Assembly: GCA_010405405.1 (NCBI GenBank)
Contig: MU004233.1
Coordinates: forward strand, 437,067 to 501,066
From: Microthyrium microscopicum
Lineage: Eukaryota > Ascomycota > Dothideomycetes > Microthyriales > Microthyriaceae
Length of the DNA: 64,000 nt
Reading direction: 5' to 3'
Positions 11,206-23,900 of this stretch are shown in pieces. The notes beneath the pieces are model-generated. The model searched no databases. It had not been told where the DNA came from and saw only the letters and a list, made by a program, of their open reading frames with translations. A program made the translations under genes and the position numbers. The stretch's first letter is position 1. Every line of letters starts with the position of its first letter.

Positions 11206-14200
11206 CTTTTTAACTAAATACTTCTATATTAGAATATTTTATAAAATAGTAACTTTAACTATAAAGTAAAATCTAAAGAAAGTTATATCTATATTAACTT
11301 ATAATTTTAATCTATCCTTTATCCTAAATAATATACTACTAAAAAGTATATTATACTAAAAGAGGGTTAAATTTAACTTATATATACTACTCCTAGTATT
11401 TTTAAGTCTTTATCTTTTAATATTAGACCTTAACTACTCCTTAGGTAAATTAAGAAAATAATTAGGGTCTAATATAGCTCTAGAGGAGCTAATACCTACC
11501 TAAATTAGAATTTTTATTAGTCTAATATTAAGTTAATATTCTTTTTAATAGTAAAAGGAAGTAAATAAATTCTTACCTATTAATTATCTCGTTGCTAATA
11601 TATATTTCTTCTACGTAAAGTACTACCTTAATTAATAATATAGTAGGTAGGAATCTAGTACTTTATTAATATATATATAATAAAGTCCTTAATAAAGATA
11701 TACTATTACGTTAGATATAATTATCTTTCTAAAAAGAAGTACTATTAGCTATACTCTAATTAATACTTATAATATATACTTAAGTTTATAATTAGCTTTA
11801 ACTTATTAACATAATACTATCTCTATAAATAAAAGACTTTCTAAAAAGATAAAAGAACTAAATATATAATAAGTACTTAGGGTAGGTAAAGTAATATACT
11901 TACTTTACTATCCTAGGCGTAGTAATAATAAATAAAAGTAAATATATTAAAAAATAACTATTAAAATAAATAAGAATACTAAAAGTAATCTCTACTATCT
12001 TAAAGTAAATTAGTAAATAATAAAATAAATTTAGGACTTACTTAAAGTATATATTATAGACTTAAATCTAATAAAGGATAGCCTATAATATGCTTTTTAT
12101 ATTTTTATTTTTATTAGTTATAATATATAAAATATAAGCCTACTATTCTATACCTCTAGATATCTTAAATAAATCCTTAGTTTATTCTTAAAGTTATTAA
12201 TTATTACTAAGTAATAAGGTAAATAAATGCGTAAGCCTTATAAGTTAAAAGTTTAATTACTTAGATTTTATAATATCCTTTTATAAATAAGCGTAATAAC
12301 TAGTTAGTAACTACTATAGCTAGTAATATATTTTTAGATATTAGCTAACTCTAAGCTACTTTTTTACTACTTAATCATCTAGCATTTAGATATATATTAT
12401 AGTTACTACTTTTACCTACTAAGGACTAATACTTTTTAACTTAAGAAGAATGCTACTTAAATAAAAATATTTAGAAATAGTTAACTAGCTTGCCTCTATA
12501 TATTAATAAACTAATAATAATATTTATTAATATCTATTTATATTATTTAGTATATATTAATAAAAAGCATATCTTTACCTTTCTTATAATATACTACTAA
12601 TTATATACTAAATAATAAAGTTTCTCTATTTTTTTAGAAGCTTTTATATCTACGTTCTTTTAATAATAATATTTACTACTTTAGATTAATAATATATACT
12701 AAGATTTCTATCTAAGGAAAAATTAGGTATATCTAAAATATAACTACTAGCTAATAAATAATATAGTTAAATTACCTTAATAAAGCTACCTAGAATCCTT
12801 ACCTAATAAACTTAACCTTCTTAAAAAAGATATATACTTTATACTAAAGTAAAAAGTATAACCTTTATTATATATTAAGGCTAACGTATTAGATATACCT
12901 ATTAATACTAGATTAAGGTAGAATTACTTTTTATAAATAAGAATACTCTTAATAAAATTAAGAGCTTATGATTTATATAAATTAATAATTCTATAACCTA
13001 CTTATACTATTTATATTATTCCTAATATAGTACTTATGCTTCCTAAGGATATAAGGTAGCGTATAGAATTATCTCTATATATAATAATAATAAGGCTATA
13101 ATAATATTAGAAAGTCTTTAGAGAGCCTAGTTTAAATAAAAATTATAGTAGAAAATTATAATAATTAGCTTTAGTTTTTAGGCTTTACCTTCTTCCTAAT
13201 TACTAACTTGCTAGTATTTAGTTTAGATAATATTTAAATAATATACTAATTTTTAACTAACTTTCCTCTATATTATAAAATATAAGCTTCTTTAATATAT
13301 AGAATAACCTAATTACTATACCTTAGACTAGAGTATAACTACTACGTAAGTATAATAAATTATATAGAACTATAGCCTTAAGAAAGTATTATTAGTAAAA
13401 TAGGTAAAAAAAGAATAAGATTAGACTTAAAAAGTATACTAGAATTACTCTATTATAACTAATAAGCTTATCTATAAGATAAAATCTCTAAATAAAGAAG
13501 TAATTAGTTATTATTAATAAGCCTACTATAGATAATAGTCTATAATAGGTTATAACTAATAAAGGGTAGTAATATTATTTATATCCTATATATAGTATCT
13601 CTAGGTAGTAAGTAGTTATAACATTTAGCATAACTAAAATACTAATTAATTAATAGTTAAAAACTACCTATATTACTATAAATTAACCTAGCGTAATATA
13701 ATATATTAATATAGAACGTATTAACGTTAAAGACGTTAAGACTTTTTTTTAAAAGAAAAAAATTAATATAAAAAATATCTTACTATTTTAATCTTCTCTA
13801 GAAAACGTATTAGAAAAGGGTAACTAATAAAGTATAATAAGACATCTCTAATAATAAATACTAAAGTATAAATAGTTATAAAGATTATTATAATATTATT
13901 ACCTTAAAAAAGTCTTAATATTAATTAAGATCTATTAAGATACTTTTATAGCAATTTTACTAAGTATTAGTATAAATATACTACTTAATAAACTTTATTA
14001 TAGAAAGCTCTACTTACCTAAGTAATATATAGTATTAAATAATACTACTTAGCAATAGAAAGGCTTTATAGCTATCCTAGCTAGTTAATATCTATATATC
14101 TAGAAAACTAAACTAAGTTATAGAAATAAGTTAGACTAGTAATCTCTATTAGTTTTAGCTACCTTAAAGCTAAGTAATTATTAAATAGTACTTTAAAAAG

Positions 14201-14234
14201 TAACTATAAGTTATTCTTTTTATTTTACTAAAAT

Positions 14235-14315
14235 AAATATATATAATAAGTAAAATAATATCTTAATCCCTTATATAATAAATAAAATAATATCTTAATT
14301 CCTTATATAAGGCAT
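14235..14315 (+). repeat. Short tandem duplication inside the element
   Basis: A unit of about 38 bp reading AATAATATCTTAAT-CCCTTATATAA is repeated almost exactly, back to back (ATCCC in one copy, ATTCC in the other). This looks like a local duplication within decayed sequence. Confidence 0.5.
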
Positions 14316-16118
14316 TTCTTTATAAAGGGTAGATACCTTAATATATTCTAATAAGTTATCTATAAAGCGCGTACTATAAGTAAAATACTAAGTATTTTAC
14401 TATAAAGTATCTTACTATATATATTCTCTTAAGTAGTCCCTAGGAAAGAATAATATAGTAGACTTTATAATTAATTTTACGTATATAAAAGTATACTATA
14501 TTAGAGAGTATAGAATTAGAAGTAGAGAGAGCCTTTTAGCTAAGAAGGCTTACTCTATAATAGTAGGACGTTATTTCTAAAATAATACTTACTACTAAAT
14601 TATTATAGTAAAACTACGTAGGTATAAAACTACTATATAGTATAAGCTTAAATAATTACTATAAATTCTATATAATTTTAAGTTATATAAAATTTTTTAG
14701 ATAATTATAAATAATATTTTTTTCTTCTTCTATAAAATAGCTAAAAAAAAATTATTCTCCTACTAACCTAGCTCTTAATATAGCTATAGAAAAACTTAGT
14801 AAGACTTAAGTATATATACTACTTACTATATAAACTAGCTTAATACTACTTAGATATAATAGCTAGATTAGAGTTATAGTCTCCCTCTTACTTAATACTA
14901 AAAAATCTTACTTTACTAAACCTTCTCTACTATAATTCTATTACCTAATTATATTAATTATACTTAATTTAATAAGGAAAAATAAACTTATATATAATTT
15001 AGCCTTATAAGATTATTATATAGTAGTACTAACTATCCTAGCGCTAATCTTATACTATTTTCTTACTTTTTTTATATTCTTATAAGTATAATATTTTATA
15101 ATAGTAAGCTAGCCCCTTAGATATTTAAGTATAGATATATTTTATAAGATAATTAGTATTTATAAAGAATATTTATACCTCTAGCGTTAGTAGTTCTACT
15201 AATTAGTAAGCTAAATAGTATATATAATAGTTTAGTACACAAGCTAAAGAATATAGGCCTACTAGAACGTAACTTTACCTTATATAATATAAATAGAGAA
15301 GTTTAAAATACTCTATATTAACGTCTTAAAGCTTGCGTAATTATATTAAAAGCTAGAAATTACTTTTAGGGATATAAATTAGTAGTAGAGAAGCATTAGA
15401 AGACGTTATAGCTAAAAGAATAGAAGTTTTTAGTAATTTAGACTTACTAAAAGTTAGTAAAGTAGTTATAAGTAAAAAGAATAATATACTAGAATAATAT
15501 TATTTAGTAAGGGATTATGCCCTTCTTACTATTAAGATATAATACCTAACCTAAAGGAATAATATATAAAGGAATAACTTAAGAACTTACGAAAAAGATA
15601 ATACTCTAAAAAAAACATTATAGCTAAGGCTTACTTATAAGCTAATTTAGTAAGGAACTACTACTACTAAGCTTTACTAAACTTTACTATAGTTATAAAT
15701 CTATAACCTTGCTTTTATTCTTCTAAGGAAGGAGCCCTATAGTGCTTACTCTAATTAAAACCCTTACGTAGTATTATTTTATTTATTAAAACTATTTTAG
15801 AAAAGATATTATAAGTATAATTCTTCTAAAGAATATTCTCTTATTAAATTTAGTAAGCTTCTCTATGAACTAATATCTTTATTTATAATATATTCCTATA
15901 ACTATACTAAAATCTATATATAGCCTACTAGACTCTTCTATATAAGCTATAGTATTATATAAAGGCACTACTTTACTAAATATTAATAACCCTATTATAA
16001 ATAAAAATAATTTCTACTACTAAAATATAAAAAATAATTATTACTAAAAATACTATTTAAAGATAACCCTAATTAAGGGCAGGGCAGAATAAATATTAGA
16101 ATTATTATTAATAGAGGC

Positions 16119-16222
16119 TAACGTCGCTAATATAGTAATATAGTAACGTGTTTAGAAGTTTAGAAGTTTAGAAGTTTAGAAGTTCTTATCTTGAGCGGTG
16201 TTAGCGGTAATGCGCCGTCATA
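16119..16222 (-). repeat. Right terminal inverted repeat
   Basis: 104 bp, the reverse complement of the left repeat. It holds four CTTCTAAA units (read on the minus strand) against three on the left, which accounts for the 8-bp length difference. It ends GCGCCGTCATA at 16222. Confidence 0.9.
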
Positions 16223-16229
16223 GGTAGAC
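16223..16229. repeat. Right target-site duplication GGTAGAC
   Basis: Exact copy of 4856-4862 on the other side of the element. Confidence 0.8.
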
Positions 16230-16481
16230 ATCACATTCGATGGGAGCATGCCATTGATTCCAAGTCAACCTGTTATCAAGCCACATCATCATGATTTGGC
16301 CCCACTAGAATCGCTCCTGCCTGTTCGTCTCAGGCTCTCAGCGTACGTTGGCTGTCTCAGACTCTCACTTAACAACTCAACAACTGATATTACAGCTCCA
16401 GCATTCTGTTACCTCCTCTTCTCTTCATACAAATTGCCCTTGATATCTCCCATACAATTTCGCTTCCTAGGATCACACACG

Positions 16482-17560
16482 ATGGGCGAAGGCGACTCAC
16501 TTTACGCAAAGGCTGAAGCCAAGCTCAAGAGCGCGACCCGTGGCTTTTCCTTTTTCACAGACAAGCCAACTATCTACGACGAGGCCGCTGAGCTCTTCAA
16601 GGACGCTGGTCAGTAGCGTAGATGATCCGATAAACCCACTCGATATGCTAATATTCCTAGCCGCAAGATACTACGCAGATGACCAACTCCAACAATCCGG
16701 CAAGGCCTACGAACGATCAGCCAATATCCGTCTAACGAACCTCAACGATGAGCTTGAAGCCGCCGCCATGCTTGAAAAAGCCCATACCTCTTACCTATCA
16801 GTCGATCGTGCCAAGGCTATCTCCATTTCCGAGCAAGTCATCCAACTACAGACCAACAAAGGGCGCTTTGACCGCGCGGCCAAGACACATGAGGATTTAG
16901 GCGGCTTATATGCGACATCGAACAATCCACAAGACAAAGCCAAGGCCATAGAAAATTTAGAGAAGTCTATCAAGTACTACACCGATGCCAAGCGGCCGGC
17001 AAGCGCGAACAAGAATCGTCAGTTGGCGGCGCAAGTAGCCGCAGAGCTGGGTGACTACTACAAGGCAATCGATCTCCTGATGATAGGAGCGGAGACAACC
17101 GCAGCGGCACCCAATGGACGGTTTTTGGTGAAGACGTATTTGTTCAAAGTTGGTGGTAAGATTATTATACTCTGCTACGACTGGAACACTATGCTAATTC
17201 ACGACAGTTTGTTCTCTAGCGACTGGCGTATGACTTCTCACTCGCGAGCAGAGACTATAAGCTGACGATTTCTAGGATATCGTAGGTATAAAGAAAGTTC
17301 TCGATAACTGCGGACGGATAGACCCTGGGTTCTATCAAGAGCGCGAAGGTCGCTTTATCATAGACCAAATGGAGGCTTTGGAACAGCAAGATTCCGACCG
17401 AATCAAGGCAAACACAGCAGCTTGGGGTAAGATCAAGATCCTCAACCCCTCCTCGCGTCAACTGACATCGATAGTTCCGGCCCCAGAACCATGGATGAGG
17501 CAGCTTTTGGACACGGTGGTAGTGAATCATGCGACGGCTCCAGAGGAAGACTTTTCATAG
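16482..17560 (+). CDS. Divergent alpha-SNAP (Sec17-like) protein
   Basis: Soluble NSF attachment protein family, the TPR-like helical adaptor that recruits Sec18/NSF to SNARE complexes on cytosolic membrane faces. Apparent exons are 16482-16608, 16661-17155, 17208-17227 and 17276-17560, all GT-AG. Family landmarks are MGEGDSLYAKAEAKLKSA, FSFFTDK-x-x-x-YDEAAELF, ELGDYYKAIDL and the split CSLATG-DIV, where alpha-SNAP has CHLATGD. The C-terminus is not conserved. The usual KWKTTILLRIKN end, needed to stimulate NSF, is replaced by KILNPSSRQLTS and an acidic tail. It is therefore probably a paralogue with altered function, not the housekeeping SEC17. I chose the ATG at 16482 because the family N-terminus begins there. 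The open frame from 16248 upstream looks like leader. The gene starts only about 250 bp from the TIR element. Confidence 0.8.
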
Positions 17561-17707
17561 ATAAAGCTGTAACTCTTGCTTCATTCTGTCATTTTCCAAC
17601 CGCTATGCAGAACTACATATCTGGAGTCCTCGTGGCATATCAGCGAGACATGATACAAATTAAATGATTAACGAGCATCTTCCCCAGTGCGCAATTTCCG
17701 TGTATAC

Positions 17708-20286
17708 TCAAACATCCAACTGCATCATAGCATCCTCATCCCCAACATCCATCTCAAACTCATCATCCTCCTCCAAATATCTCTGCCGCTGCCGTTCCTT
17801 CTGCGCCTGTAACTCCGCCTGCTCCTGCAACTCCATAATCTCCGCCTCCTGCTGTTCCGCCTGATGTTTCTTGAGATCCTTCATATCCCACACACTAACG
17901 CCCTCCTGCAACTTGAGCGCATACGGCTTACTCATATCTCTCAAAAAGGCTTTCGCTACCGCCACTGCTTGATCCACGCTGAGATTTATATCTGCTTCGG
18001 GGAGGGCTTGCGCGATCCATTTGGGCAACTGGTTGCGTTTCTTGGTAAATCGTTTGTCGGCCATGAGCATGATGCCGTAGTCTTCCTTGCCGCGTAATAC
18101 ACGGCCTAGACACTGTGCTGCGTGCCGCATGGCGTCGAAGGACAGAAAGTCTTGGTCGCGGATATGATATGTTTCGCGCATGAAGCGCAGACGGGCTTTG
18201 AGGATTCGCGACTCGGTGTATTGAAAGGGTACGCCGATACATAGAACCGTGCGGCCATATTGGTGGTCGAAATCGACACCTTCACTGACTTTTCCACGTG
18301 CGACGGAAAGGAGGACTGCGCCGCGGCCATTGTTGCAGGCGGTGCGGTATGTTTCGAGTGCGAGGGAGGTTTCTTGGGAATCGGGGGTTTCGACGAGGAT
18401 GAGCTTGTATTTCCAGATGGCGTCTAGGATGCCGGAGCCTTGCCAGTTGGAGATTGTGGATTCCATGTAGAGGTAGGAGGGGAAGAAGACTACGATGCCG
18501 TCGGGGGTGAGTTTGCAGAATTCGGTGAGGAGGGCGCCGTAGTTGCGGACGACGTCGGGATCACTGCGCTTTTCGAAGCCGGAGGTTATTACTTTTTGGT
18601 CGGAACCTTTGGAGACGATCAGTGGGAGGAAGGATTTGCGGGCGAGGGACATGGTGTAGGATTCGGTGATGAGGGCGCTGAAACCGAGCATGCGTGGGTA
18701 CATTTCGAGGGGAGAGATGGTTCCGGACGTGATGATTACGGAGCTGAAGCGGTCAAAGACGGGTTTTATTGCGATGGCGGCGTCAAGGCAGGCGAAGTGG
18801 GTTCGGGGGTTGGCCATCAAGGCACCTTCGACTTCGTAAGGTTCGAAAATTAGTTCGAAGCCTGTATCATAGGTTGCTACTAAAGTGGCGAATGTTGCTA
18901 TATCTTGGAGAGCTCTATAGTCTTCGATATTGGTAAGCTCTAGTGTACGTACGAGAGACGTGAGACGCTCCGCACAGAATCGTAGTGGTTTTCGCTCAAT
19001 GAACGTTAGCTCTTTGAGATGTGTGAGAAAGGATGGAGGAGTTTCGGCAAAAGAGTGAAGAACTTTCTGCCGAGTCTTCATGTATTCAATGAACCGTTTG
19101 AGAAAGGCAATGAAGTGTTCCGCTCGCCGTATATTGCCTGGTACAGCCTCTTGAAGTAGATCATCTGGTAATGTTGGATTTGACATGAAGGCATCTTCGT
19201 CTCGAGCCTCGTCGGCTCCTCGTAGCCCCTCGACGAGCTTATCATACTCGTCTTGCAGTTTTTGAGCGTCTGTCTCTTTGAGTCGAGTAATTTCTGTCTC
19301 TAGATTATCTGCTCCTTTTGAAGCTTTGCGTAACGAATCCGCAGTGATATCTATGCTGAGCGACTCTATACACACGTTGTCGATGTTATGTGCTTCGTCA
19401 AACACTACAATGCAATCCTTGGACAGTTCTTTCGATACTCGTTCAGCAATCTTCGGGTCTAAAAGATAGTGATATGAGTATATTATGACGTTGCAGAACG
19501 GCATCTGAGAAGTTAGTGTCGAGTCTGAAATGAGAGTGGGCAATGTACCATTCGTCGAGCAGTGAAATAGGGACATTGCTTTTGTTCTTCCGAGTATCTC
19601 GTGAGGTCGTCAAATGTCCAAACACCGGGCGGTATAAGGTTATGTGGTTCCAGCTTATCCAAATTCTTCAAACGGTTAGCGGAGAGCAGTACGCAGACAA
19701 ATACTAGTGAATACCTCGTGATATTCGCATAGCTCAACATCGTCACCACGTTCTTTTCGCTCTTTGACGAATCCAGCCGTCAAGCTTCGACATCTCGCAT
19801 CAACCACATTGCCATCCTTCTCGCGCCGTACAGAAGGATGCAGACACAAGTTCTTTCTGCTCGTTAAACCAAGCCCTCGGAACTCTTCTTGATACCCCAA
19901 TTGCTCCGTCCGATAGTGCATGAGGGATCTCAACTCGGCCAGGGCCTTTTCGATTTCGGACATGGTACCTATCCTGGTCAGGTCTTGATAGAATCAAGTA
20001 TGTAGCATTCCACACGCACGTGAGCAGTAGATCAACTGGCGCTTCTCCGGTTGGGCTTGCTGATACGCGACAATCAACGAAAGAAGAGAGATGGTTTTTC
20101 CAGTTCCAGACGGCATTTCCAGGACGCAATGACCGCCGCGGTCAATGGTCTTCTTGAGATCTGACATGTAGGCATATTGCTCGGGATAGATGCGCGGGTA
20201 CGGGAAAAGCACCTCGAGCTCACTATGTAATATTTAGAGATGACCTCATGATAGGCTCAGTTAACTGACTCAATATGGAACCTCAT
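17708..20286 (-). CDS. RAD3: RAD3/XPD 5'-3' DNA helicase of TFIIH
   Basis: ATP-dependent 5'-3' helicase of TFIIH, acting in nucleotide excision repair and promoter opening in the nucleus. Exons are 20286-20282, 20222-20020, 19968-19715, 19665-19550 and 19505-17708, all with GT-AG sites. The product begins [21 protein letters not shown], with Walker A MPSGTGKT, the Fe-S cluster region containing CRSLT and [11 protein letters not shown], the DEAH box [13 protein letters not shown], motif [13 protein letters not shown] and motif [18 protein letters not shown]. It ends in a glutamine/glutamate-rich stretch and a short acidic tail. Length and order match fungal Rad3. The first exon supplies only ATG-AG. 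The usual fungal start has a few more residues (x-x-IDDLPVLFPYP), so the start is the least certain part. It is convergent with the SNAP gene and divergent from the listerin gene. Confidence 0.93.
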
Positions 20287-20926
20287 AATGAATTATTTGA
20301 TGAGTCGGGTGTGATTGCGTTGAAGTTAGAGTTCTGGTGGACTGTTGTCGCCAGAAGTTCAAGTAAGGCTGCAGGCAGTGGCGTCGTTAGCGCGAATGAA
20401 GTTGGAGATGCTCTAGTCTCTTTACGGAAGCTATATTACCTTGATACGGAACCTCAATTCTTCAATCGCTTCACCATACCATGATTATTGGCATCGGCAG
20501 ACTCGTATGTATCTTCCATGTCACTGTACTTGAATGTGTTCTTCCTTATCAAGTCAGGATTTCCTGAGATGGAGGAATTGTGCTTACAACCTTTTGTTCT
20601 AGCTTGGCTGACTTAGCAATATTACTCCCATGCCAAGCTGAGCAGTTGTATTGTTCCCAATCGACTCAACCATTTCGGTGTCTCGTCTTGGTGAGCACAA
20701 CCAGTCTTGCTTCACTATTACAACATTTGAATCATCCAGGAACTCGGTGTCGAAGCTCTACCCATACATACGCTTTGTTGATGGAGACCGTTGCCCACTA
20801 CTTCAAAAGTAGGCAGTTTGCCACCTAATTAGCAATTTGCTTGCTTACAAAATTCGTCATCCTACACAACTTGAATACAGTACTCTCGTTGCACCTTTTA
20901 CAACCATTTTCCTGGAGTCATTTTCC
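20287..20926. promoter_or_regulatory. Divergent promoter region, RAD3 / listerin
   Basis: About 640 bp between two divergent start codons. Small open frames here have no family features. It should hold both promoters and 5' leaders. Confidence 0.5.
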
Positions 20927-20965
20927 ATGATCGGCCATTATGGTTTTTCCAAAGACCAATGCTAA
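20927..20965 (+). promoter_or_regulatory. Upstream ORF overlapping the listerin start codon
   Basis: An ATG at 20927 lies 13 nt before the listerin ATG at 20940 and encodes 12 residues (MIGHYGFSKDQC) to a TAA at 20963-20965, out of frame with the main ORF. If it lies within the transcript, ribosomes must scan past it to make listerin. Confidence 0.45.
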
Positions 20966-23900
20966 GAGTAGTCATGCTGCTGCTGCTGGATCATCCTTTG
21001 GCGGTTTCGGTGGAGCATTCACAGCAGCCTCATCACCACTGTCCTACTTGGCCATCGTACCCGATATTTCACGAATTCAAGATCCAAACATAGTGGTGAT
21101 CTTCAAAAACCTCATCAAAAAGGACTCCATTACCAAGGCACGCGCTCTAGACGAATTGCACAAGCTCTTGACGGCAGAAAAACCTCCTAATATCGATGAA
21201 GCATTCCTGGACGTCTGGCTTGGATTGTTTCCTCGAACTTCTATCGAGGCTGACCGAAAGGTTCGATTACTGGCACATACTGTTCAGGGTCAAATAGCAG
21301 CCGCAGTAGGCACGAAGCTCGCAAAGCACATGAAGTCGTTGATTGGAGTTTGGCTACTGGGCCTGTACGACAATGACAAACAAGTGGCAAGTACTGCAAA
21401 GTCAGCTCTATCCTTGGTCTTCACAACACCGGATAAACGGCAACAACTTCGAAAGGTGTACCAGGATTCTATATTGGATCTTTGCCTTACTATCATTCAA
21501 ACAGAAACCCCGCAGACGTTGAGTGATGAAAAGACGACGAGCTCAGAAGAGTCCGAAGCGAAATATGCTCGCGTACTTGCTGCTGTTCTAGGTCTTCTTC
21601 CGGATGTCTTCAGAGCTGGTGATGCCAGCTTGAGATCCAAATGCATTTCGAAATATGAGGAGTTGCTTGGAGATAAGCAATTGTGGGCTCTAGCATCCGC
21701 GGATGATGCTTCAGTTCGCAGGGGAGCACATCGATTGTTAAGATCCACTTTGGATTATCTCGATCTAAAGCCAATGCTAGATACAAAGTCCCTCAGCTCT
21801 GCGTACCTGGAAAAGTCATTGGCATCCAACCAGACCGGGTCTGCTTCTGATTTCCTTGACACGATTACTGCTATTACTTCAGTCTATCCCACCATTTGGA
21901 CAGATGATTGGAAGGGTAAGAAGAGCCCAAGCTCGAGACTACGAAGTTTCCTTCGTAGTGGTACACAAGGATCGCAAGCAACATACTGGTCGAAGATCAC
22001 GGCTCTTCTGCAAGCTATTCCATCTTTGGCGTTTCCAACGTCTGTTGAGGACGTCGAGGCTTTGCTTGAGGCTTATCGCAAAGGCATCACGAAAAAAGAC
22101 GAACCTAAATCTTATCTACTACCGGGAGTGAATGGGCTATTACAAGCAATTCCCATCATTGCTAGCCAGTTGTCCCATGAAGACCACACTCTTGTGTTTG
22201 CCAGATATGTTTTGCCCTTAGCGCAATCATATCTACTACCGTCCCCAGAGTCACAATGGAGTCTTCCAGCAACAAGATCCACCGAAACTGTGGAAAAGAT
22301 GCTGCAGATTCCAGGGATGGCAAATATCTTGGCTGGTGAATGGACACAGATTACCGAGCAAGTGCTCGAGATGATGAAGCTATCTCTTCCTGAGCAATCG
22401 AAAGACTACAAAACCTCTCAAGATCGGATATCAGAGCTAGGCCAACGCTGGACCAATATCTCGGGATTCCTGTCAAAGTCGGCAGACGATAAAGCTTTAA
22501 TTCAAGCTTGCGTCAAGAAATATTTCTCTACCACTCTTGATCTGGTGAAAACACGACAGGGGAAGCCATATGGAGTAGCCGTCGCAATGGTGCACGTACT
22601 GCAATTAGAGACCTTGAAGGACAGTACGGAAATTTCAGACCTTTTGGACCACTTTTTGTTAAATGTCATGCCCGAGATATTTTTGTCCCCTTCCATCTCA
22701 TCCTTTGGACAGCTCCTTACCTTGTCCAAAGGTAATGATGTATTCGAAGAAAGCTGGAAATCGTGCCTTAAAACAACTTTTGCCGCAAGCGATCCCGCCA
22801 AACAACTCAACGGCTTCACCGAGCTGATGAAAACAGCACGAGGATCATCTCTGCAGGACAAGCTCTTGAGCTTGCCAGAAGTACACAAGTTCATTCAATC
22901 CCAACTTCAACATTCGCTTCAGAGTGATGCTAATTGGGATTTCCTTGCCGCAATTACGGCGCAGATCCAAGCAGAAGACCTTCAAATGGATATCCTTGGA
23001 ACAATGACATCCTCCTTGTCAATCTCTAATGAATCAACAAACCACGCTCTCCATGGATTCGAAATTCTGGGGCAACGAGACCCTGCGACACTGAAATCGT
23101 TCGCAGATACTACTGCCGGACAAGCTATGATGTCGTCTGTTCTTCGACTGACTGAAGACCATGATGAGACCATCTCAGAATCCGCCTCCAAGGTAAACTT
23201 AATAATTCATGGCCTTTCCGCAAGTCTTCCAAGTCAGCTGGCAGGGACGAAAACTCATACTCTCACCGAGGTCATTAAGGACGGGGTGGTAGAAGCGTCA
23301 ACGAAATCTGTATCAGTTCACACATTGGCTGCACAAGCAACTGCAATGATATCCGCCAAAGATCCTGCTACCATTCAGTCACTTCTACCGGATTTGGCTA
23401 TTTGGGAGAAAGAGTTGCAGAAGTTCTTAGCAGCACCTCCAGCGCTAGCTTTGAGAATAACACATTCGTCGGCAGGAGTTCTCCTCGTAGAACCATCTAC
23501 CTCTGTCACCCTTCAAGAAACGGATATTCCGCGAGATGTGGAAGGCCTTTCTATTCCACTTCGCATTGCCATGTATATCACAGAAATCATCAAAACTGCG
23601 GAGGACTTGGCAAATATACCTTCTGAGCTCGCCTCAAGGCTACTTCAACTTCTCACTGCGACCCGAATGCTAGCCAATGATAAATTGGGTTTTCTTGGAT
23701 GCAACAACATTTGGTCCTCCCAGAATGCGAGTCTGGAGGAAGACATTATTGATTTTGTGTCTAATAGCCAATTACTAATCTCTGGATGTATCGCTCAGTC
23801 TGGAGAGGGGTGGTCGGACGATGAGCCCTCTAGCAAATACTCTTTTGTTGGCGATGCTGCCAACCAGCTTTTTCAAAAGGCACAAGGCCTTTCCTCATCT

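Larger units (their letters stand above)
4863..16222. mobile_element. 11.36-kb RIP-saturated terminal-inverted-repeat element, unclassified
   Basis: The element is bounded by ~100-bp inverted repeats beginning TATGACGGCGCATTACCGC and by a 7-bp target duplication. Its interior is extremely AT-rich. CpA and TpG are almost absent, while CpT, CpC and CpG survive and TpA dominates, which is the pattern expected after heavy RIP. Every frame is full of stops and no open frame is convincing, so the element is thoroughly broken. Lysine-rich stretches near 8.6-9.2 kb (plus strand) suggest former coding sequence, but I cannot name a transposase. Length, TIR and TSD do not settle a superfamily. The two TIRs differ at about four positions plus one 8-bp unit, so insertion is not very ancient, and RIP saturation implies several sexual cycles since. 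A virus-like family is neither shown nor excluded. Confidence 0.85.

Noticed and set aside
4863-16222. TA target duplication (Tc1/mariner-like) reading of the element ends
   Set aside because: The ends can also be read as TA plus TGACGG, but the exact flanking GGTAGAC on both sides is better explained as a 7-bp duplication.
16248-16616. Upstream ATG of the SNAP gene at 16248
   Set aside because: The extra 78 residues have no counterpart in SNAP proteins; the family N-terminus starts at 16482.
18440-18853. Long plus-strand ORF rich in Gly/Glu/Val
   Set aside because: It is the antisense shadow of the RAD3 helicase exon.
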